A stretch of 64,000 nt of DNA from the NCBI GenBank assembly GCA_024734555.1, contig JANPWX010000075.1, forward strand, positions 1,363,349-1,427,348, written 5' to 3'. Made by a program: the position numbers and the translations under genes. The stretch is from Trochalopteron elliotii. Its lineage: Eukaryota > Chordata > Aves > Passeriformes > Leiothrichidae. Positions within the stretch are counted from its first letter, which is position 1; every line of letters starts with the position of its first letter. The notes below the pieces were generated by a model. The model was not told where the DNA came from. It made no database searches and was given only the letters and a program-made list of their open reading frames with translations. Below, one piece after another: positions 58,544 to 64,000 of the stretch.

Positions 58544-60362
58544 AGCTACCACAGCCCTGGTAGTGCTGGGACAGCAATCATTGGTCCCTTTCCTTTTATT
58601 CCCAAGGAGGCCTGTGGGGTCAAAACGATGGTGTTTGCAACTGGACCCCTCACCCATCACATCTCTGCCCCCAAAGCAAAGACAGGGAGTGATTTCCTCA
58701 AGTGTAGGTGCTGGGTTGGGTGGTATTTTTCCTGCCCAGCATTTTAGGGGGAGGTTGGTAAGAGATTCCCTGGAGAAGCTGAGGGAAATGCCCCTCACCT
58801 GTCTTGGGCACACACCTCCATCAGCAGCACTGCAGCACGTTCCAGAGGCATCTGTCTGCAGAGAGAGCCTCAGGTATTGGCTTAGGCTCATAAAGGACAC
58901 TCAGGAAATAAAATCAAAATTAAATAAATGTTTATGGATTAAACTCCTTGGTAGGAGGCTCTTACAAGGGATTCAGTTTGCTTTCATTCATTTAAGGAGA
59001 ACTAAACTGAGCCACTGTCATTTTAATTCTGCTAAAAAGAGTACAAAGAAACAAAATGTGTCTTAACTTAATCCACTTGAAAAATCAATTCAATTTAATT
59101 TTCTTGAGTGTCTTGTATAGTGTCTTTTGATTTTTCACGTTAATTAGTTTTATTGTGGCTGACTGAGACCTAGCATGATCACAGCTTCCCTCAGTGACAG
59201 AAAATGCTCCTGTGGCTGTGTGCAGAGTGGAAATGCAAAGCTCCTGTGTTGGGTGCCCAGGAGGGAGGACGATGCTGTGTAGGTCCCAGGAACAACTGCA
59301 GAGGATCAGTGTGGTTAGAGGGCACCTCTGGAAGGTTTGTGTCCAGCCCCTCTGCTTGGACAAGGGTCAGCTGAAACATGATCAGTACCATGTCCAGTTG
59401 GGTTTGAATATCTGCAAGGATGGAGAGTCCAAAACATCTCTGGGCAGATTTTTCTCCCCCCAGAATTCCCATTTGACCACCCTAACAGTAGATAAAAAGG
59501 TTTCTTTGATGTTTCAAACTTACTTTTTTTAAATTTTTCTGTTTCTTCCAGTGTATGACATGTAGCTGGAGACAACCACAAAGTCACCATCTCTGCAGGG
59601 GAACTGATACAACAGAGGGGACTGCTGTGAGAGGTGTGCTCTGGGAACCCAAAGTCACTTTTGCAGCCTCTGATACCCAGGGCCAGGACAGAAATGGGTG
59701 GGAAGATGAGAAGAACCCCTGCACACACCATGGCTCTTCAGCAGGGTGGATCAAGCTGAGAGCAGAAATTGGTGGAGTTGCCACAGACTGCTGAGAAATT
59801 CAAAATTTCCACTCCCAACAAGTCAGCAGAGCCATAATAAAAAGAGGCTTTTCCAAAGCACTTTGCAGAGGAGGTGAGACCATCATCTCTTCATGCTGCA
59901 GGTGGGGAAAATGAGGCAGGAGTTAAAGAAACCATTTGCCAGTGGTTACCTGGCAGAGAAATGCATCCAGGTGCCAGCTCAGCACTGGGCCAAGTGCACT
60001 GGGAGGGCCAAGTCACTGCCTTTATCCCAGGTACTTCCAGCCTCGGGGCTGTGATGGATAAATGCTCTTTGTGCTCCCTGTACAAAACAAAACCAGAAGT
60101 GCCACGGTGGGATAGAAGGAAAGAAAAAGCACCAAGGCATGGAAATCTGCTCATGGCTTTAAAAAGATTTGGGCAAAAGCCAGATTTTAATTTTTGATGC
60201 TTTTCCTGGAGAGCAAAATACCAATAAAATGCCAAAAAAAGAGACCAAAACAAAGCCATTGGCTGTTGAAATCCAAATGTTTTCAGTTTATTCTCATTAA
60301 ACCCCTATAGAAGCATGTGAAATGGAAAAAGAAATGTGCTTTCTTATGATCCAATAAGTCAG
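58544..60362. other. Unique sequence, no gene recognised
   Basis: About 1.8 kb without a recognised exon or mobile element. Confidence 0.45.
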
Positions 60363-60415
60363 GAATCATTAAGGTTGGAAAAGACCTCCAAATTCATCAA
60401 GTCATAAAATGGTCC
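60363..60415 (-). mobile_element. CR1 LINE tail scrap, minus strand
   Basis: 'AATCATTAAGGTTGGAAAAG' followed by 'ACCTCCAAATTCATCAAGTC' is the reverse complement of a CR1 3' end (TTGATGA...GGAGGTCTTTTCCAACC...AATGATT). It is the only CR1 tail on the minus strand in this window. About 50 bp are recognisable. Confidence 0.8.
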
Positions 60416-60825
60416 AGCAGGATCCAGTGTCTTGGAGATGAAACTGGACAGGAGATGCCCATTTCCAAAATAATGGCAGTGACAACCAAATCCCCTCAGC
60501 AGCTCTGGGGTGGCTTCTCCACTGCCAGGGGCTGGGGAATGAGGGGCTGTGCAGCTCCAGGAAAAGCTGCAGTGGAGCTGGGTGTGGAACAGCTGGTGCT
60601 CAGAGAGGCTGTTTGGTCTGTACTCTGAGAAATGCCAAATTACACAATTAAATCACTCCCTGTTGGTTTAAAGCCTTATGGATCTGCATTCCCGAGGGTG
60701 GACTGATGGATTTACTGCTATTTCACCAGTGCTCATTACAAGAGTGTTTTGTTCCAAGATGCTGCAGAGGAGGGGCTGGAAATTGCACCCCCATCAGCCC
60801 CAGCAGAAGAGGATCTGATGATGTG
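60416..60825. other. Unique sequence up to the assembly gap
   Basis: No gene or repeat is recognised. Confidence 0.4.
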
Positions 60826-61218
60826 NNNNNNNNNNNNNNNNNNNNNNNNNNNNNNNNNNNNNNNNNNNNNNNNNNNNNNNNNNNNNNNNNNNNNNNNNNN
60901 NNNNNNNNNNNNNNNNNNNNNNNNNNNNNNNNNNNNNNNNNNNNNNNNNNNNNNNNNNNNNNNNNNNNNNNNNNNNNNNNNNNNNNNNNNNNNNNNNNNN
61001 NNNNNNNNNNNNNNNNNNNNNNNNNNNNNNNNNNNNNNNNNNNNNNNNNNNNNNNNNNNNNNNNNNNNNNNNNNNNNNNNNNNNNNNNNNNNNNNNNNNN
61101 NNNNNNNNNNNNNNNNNNNNNNNNNNNNNNNNNNNNNNNNNNNNNNNNNNNNNNNNNNNNNNNNNNNNNNNNNNNNNNNNNNNNNNNNNNNNNNNNNNNN
61201 NNNNNNNNNNNNNNNNNN
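60826..61218. other. Assembly gap (393 Ns)
   Basis: The bases are unknown. The right edge enters directly into a CCCCT repeat, so the gap was probably caused by a GC-rich, strand-biased tandem repeat that stalls sequencing. All frames that cross the Ns are meaningless. Confidence 0.99.
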
Positions 61219-61240
61219 CCCCTCCCCTCCCCTCCCCTTC
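61219..61240 (+). repeat. CCCCT pentanucleotide repeat at gap edge
   Basis: About four units of CCCCT (AGGGG on the other strand) remain after the gap. The array probably extends leftwards into the Ns. The G-rich strand could form quadruplexes. Confidence 0.9.
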
Positions 61241-61680
61241 CCGTGCTTGTCCCACAAGAAATCAGATTTCCCATGAGTGAGATGTGCTCCAGTTGACCCT
61301 GACATGGATAAAAGCAGGAACAGACACAAAACTGGTGCATTTGAGCTGCTGCAGACACGGGACCATCCACAGGCTCAAATCCCACGTTCAGCTGCAGAAC
61401 CAACTCCTGTCTCCAGGCTCAGGCTCCTCATCCCCAGCAAGGCCACCCCAAATTCCATCTCCCAGCACCTGTGTAGGTGCTCCAGGCTGCAGGAAGGGAT
61501 CAAGGTGGTGACACTGCCTGTGGCCCATGTCCCAGTGCCACAGCTCAGGGCAGAGCTGCTGAAAGCTCCACCCAAGGCTGGCTCTGCTCTGTTCTCACTC
61601 GAGCTTGGCAGGCCATGCCTGGAAGTTAAATATTTTATCCCCTGCAAGCCAGGCTGCTTCATCCCCAGGCTTCATTCAGG
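61241..61680. other. Unique sequence, no gene recognised
   Basis: No exon or repeat is recognised between the gap-edge repeat and the AT-rich candidate regulatory segment. A plus-strand frame of 175 codons (61277-61804) and overlapping frames on other strands show no known similarity. Confidence 0.4.
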
Positions 61681-62150
61681 GATTGCCATGCAAATGAGCC
61701 CACTGCTGCCTCAGACTGTGATAATTAAAAGTGAAGTTGTAAAACAAGCAGCATCAATTTTTGGTGCACGTCCCCAGCAACACATGGTGATTGCTCTGAG
61801 TTAGGAGACATTTCCAGCTACACAGCAAACTCTAAATAGCCTGGAGAGAATACATGGGAATTCAGCTTGTGCAGCAATTTCAGATGTCAAAACAAGTTTC
61901 CTTGTTAATATGAAACTATTTGGACTTTGCATTTTTAATTAAAGCTTTTAATTATCCAACGGTATTTTATTAGCTTTTATGAAGACAGCTGCTTTAAAAG
62001 CTATGAGCCAAATCTGTGCTCTGAAGCAGTATTTGTCCGAGACAGGGTTTCAGATGCAAACAGCCTTCATCCTGACTAAATGGGGTAGTTTAATTTAAAC
62101 CAGAATTTACTGCCCCAGCTTGATTGAAACCCTTTTATGGCAGAGACAAC
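61681..62150. promoter_or_regulatory. Candidate conserved non-coding element rich in homeodomain and octamer motifs
   Basis: The segment carries an octamer ATGCAAAT near 61688 and many TAAT-core motifs, including 'TTTTTAATTAAAGC', 'TTTTAATTATCC' and the near-palindrome 'TTTAATTTAAAC'. It also has repeated CTTTAAAAGCT/AGCTTTTA-type sequences, and no repeat family is recognised. Clusters of such motifs in unique AT-rich DNA are typical of vertebrate developmental enhancers. This is inference from motif density only; AT-rich DNA produces TAAT by chance, so cross-species alignment is decisive. Confidence 0.3.
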
Positions 62151-62598
62151 AGACAGCCTCGATGGGATGTTTGTGCACCCGTGGCTGGGAGGGGATGCTG
62201 TGCCTGTCAGGTGAGCATCAGCTGCTTCTGCAAGGGATTTCTCTGCCCACCCCACCTCCCTTCTCATGCTTTTTTGTCTTTGAGCACTAGATTGAGAGTG
62301 GAAGGTCCTGGGTGGAAGCATTTTGCACCCCTGGGATGGGTTTTGAGGTGCCATAGAGCTGGTGCTGCTGGTGGGTTCCCAGCACAGGAACTCAGGGGAA
62401 CTGAACTCACTGGGCTGCAGGAGACCAGGCTCCAGAGATGTTCTGTGCCTGCTCTGCAGCACTGTGATCATCAAGGAACAGGCAGCACTTGTGGCCCTGT
62501 TGATCACATGAGTTATTTATTCATTGGGATGGTGTTGTTGGCAGCTGCAGTGTGGCCTCCCTTGTGTCATGGCTACAGCTGAACAAGTTGTGGAAGCC
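62151..62598. other. Unique sequence, no gene recognised
   Basis: No exon or mobile element is recognised. Confidence 0.4.
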
Positions 62599-63010
62599 TG
62601 TTGCAATAGGACACAAAATAAAGATGCTTGACTCCAGTCAGAAGGCAGTAGAAATCAGAAGGTTTTGTTTACAATTCATTCAGCCCTTTTATAACATACT
62701 GTGCTAAGAAGACACATTATTGGTCCATAGGCCTGACACCTCTGCCATTGGCTCAGTAACAGAAATAGCAAACAACATCTTTTGTTATGGGAAAGGAATA
62801 TTGTTTACACAAGGTTGTTTTGGGAAAAAGAAAAACTGTTGGAAAGTTTCCCTTGGGAAGAGCTCAGGCTCAGAAAATATCAGGCCCACAGAAACCTTTA
62901 TCTTGCCTGTGCAGGAGATCAGGCAAAGAGCAGAATTCCTGAATACCACTGCAAGGGAAGAGCTGACAATCAGAGCAGGTTTCTGGCTGGAGCACAGCCC
63001 CGTGCTCCAG
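62599..63010 (-). mobile_element. Probable LTR, family G (5' end of the element uncertain)
   Basis: The plus-strand left edge is 'TGTTGCAATAGGACAC', so the minus strand ends ...GCAACA. On the minus strand a TATA box (TATAAAAGGG, complement of 62684-62693) lies about 90 bp from that end, the usual spacing of an LTR promoter to its short R/U5. Phrases such as 'CTAAGAAGACACATTATTGG', 'ATCTTTTGTTATGGGAAAGG' and 'TATTGTTTACACAAGGTTG' match my memory of a songbird LTR. The other end is not resolved: I see no CA followed by a copy of the left flank, so the right boundary given is a guess. Confidence 0.45.
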
Positions 63011-64000
63011 TTTGAGACCTTATTCTTCATCATTGTCAAAAATCATCAAAATGTTCTAAATCATCTCTATTTTGCCAAGAAGAAAGGCAAAGCAGGCAGC
63101 TTTTGAGTGATGAGCTGGCAGGATCAGGGGCTGAAGAGATGATAGCTGTACCTGAAGCTGACAGGGCAGCTCAAGACCCTCTGTCTTTTGAAAAAAACAC
63201 CCAGCTTTGCATGAAAAAAAGTGCATTGGAATGGCTCAGAAGAGCTGGAAGTAATGAACAAATGTGTCCAGTTCCACTTCAGGTGTTATAGCTGAGTCAG
63301 AAAGAAGTACCAGGAAAGCCTGAATTCTGCACACTGAGCAATGAGCCTGTTTCTGTGCAGAAGTCTCTGTCAGGAGGAAGAAATGAGGACCAGGAATTGT
63401 TGGGTGTTGGGTATAAAGCAGAGCATGTCAGGTTGAGGAGCACAGCTGTGCTCACTCCCTGGATGTCCCTGCTGGAATATCTTGCCGGGGGGATAGATCC
63501 TTTCCCCTTGGTTCTCTCTGCTCCCAAGGATTAAAACCTTGCACATGGCCAGGGTGTCCTGTAGCACCAGCTGTGGTGGCTTCATCCTGCCTGGGTCCAT
63601 GGGAAACTCCTGCACCAGAGATCCCCTGAGACAGGGCAGCTCTTGCCCTAACAGCACCAAGGCTGGGAAGGAGACCCCAGGACTTATAATTCCCTTTCCA
63701 GCAAGTAGATGTGACCCAATACCAAACCACAGGGTTTTATTCACCCCTTGACTGCCCCTTTTGTGTTTCTTCTTCCCCTTTGTGATGTCTAAGGGAAGGT
63801 TTCCAGAAAAAGATGCAGTATTCTGTGTCAGAATCCAGCCTTGCTGCAGTCTCTCAAGAGCTTAATGATGAAGATTTAATGCAAATCGAATGGACTTTTC
63901 ATCTTAGCAGAAAAGTATTTACAGCCCATTAAGTAGATGGGAAAACTGGTCATTTTTTTTGGAGGGGAGCAGAGGAAAAAAAAATAGCACTGTGTAAAAA
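63011..64000. other. Unique sequence, no gene recognised
   Basis: About 1 kb with no recognised gene. Part of the left portion may still belong to the LTR before it. An A run occurs at about 63976-63985. Confidence 0.4.

Noticed and set aside
60706..61403. Several long frames over the gap
   Set aside because: They consist mostly of unknown residues from the N run.

Overview
This window looks like vertebrate, specifically bird, nuclear DNA, and most likely a passerine. The main evidence is six CR1 LINE 3' ends, recognisable by the tail that runs into 'CTTCCAACCC' or 'CTTTTCCAACC'. Several LTR-retrotransposon LTRs are also present, and from memory I associate their families with songbird genomes. 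The sequence is broadly CpG-poor with a few CpG-rich islands, carries many simple repeats, and has one assembly gap of Ns. The bird call rests mainly on CR1; the passerine call rests on recalled LTR families and was not verified by a search.

I recognise no protein-coding exon, tRNA, rRNA or microRNA. Every reading frame longer than about 150 codons either runs through a repeat (LTR, CR1, microsatellite, G-rich minisatellite) or the N gap, or resembles no protein I know. The window is best read as a gene desert or the inside of a very large intron. Single exons too short or too diverged to recognise cannot be excluded.

Layout. 1-6.0 kb: unique sequence with one CR1 tail, an A-rich tract and a TA repeat. 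6.07-6.66 kb: LTR family A, copy 1. 8.6-11.1 kb: a CR1 scrap, a CTTTTT hexanucleotide array and a CR1 3' end. 17.86-18.29 kb: LTR family B, copy 1. 22.8-23.5 kb: LTR family C. 25.3-25.75 kb: a 208-bp tandem duplication. 29.5-29.9 kb: LTR B, copy 2. 33.9-34.5 kb: LTR A, copy 2. 35.25-35.65 kb: a CpG-rich island. 36.2-37.1 kb: an AT island and LTR family D. 40.15-40.57 kb: the longest CR1 fragment. 41.7-41.9 kb: an ancient MIR-like relic. 43.5 kb: an A-rich microsatellite. 45.5-48.2 kb is the most structured part. It holds two homologous blocks of a G-rich minisatellite (the second with 111/112-bp higher-order units that meet the simple G-quadruplex motif), a CR1 tail joined directly to the second block, a second CpG-rich segment, and a solo LTR (family E) with a perfect 5-bp target-site duplication. 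52.2-52.7 kb: LTR B, copy 3, inverted and carrying an AT-rich insert between 18-bp direct repeats. 58.1-58.5 and 62.6-63.0 kb: two more probable LTRs (F and G). 60.8-61.2 kb: the gap, ending in a CCCCT repeat.

No new genetic system is demonstrated. The features most worth testing are the G-rich array with its neighbouring CpG-rich segment and LTR (45.5-48.2 kb), the CpG island at 35.25-35.65 kb, the ancient repeat relic at 41.7 kb, and a homeodomain/octamer-motif-rich AT segment at 61.7-62.15 kb.
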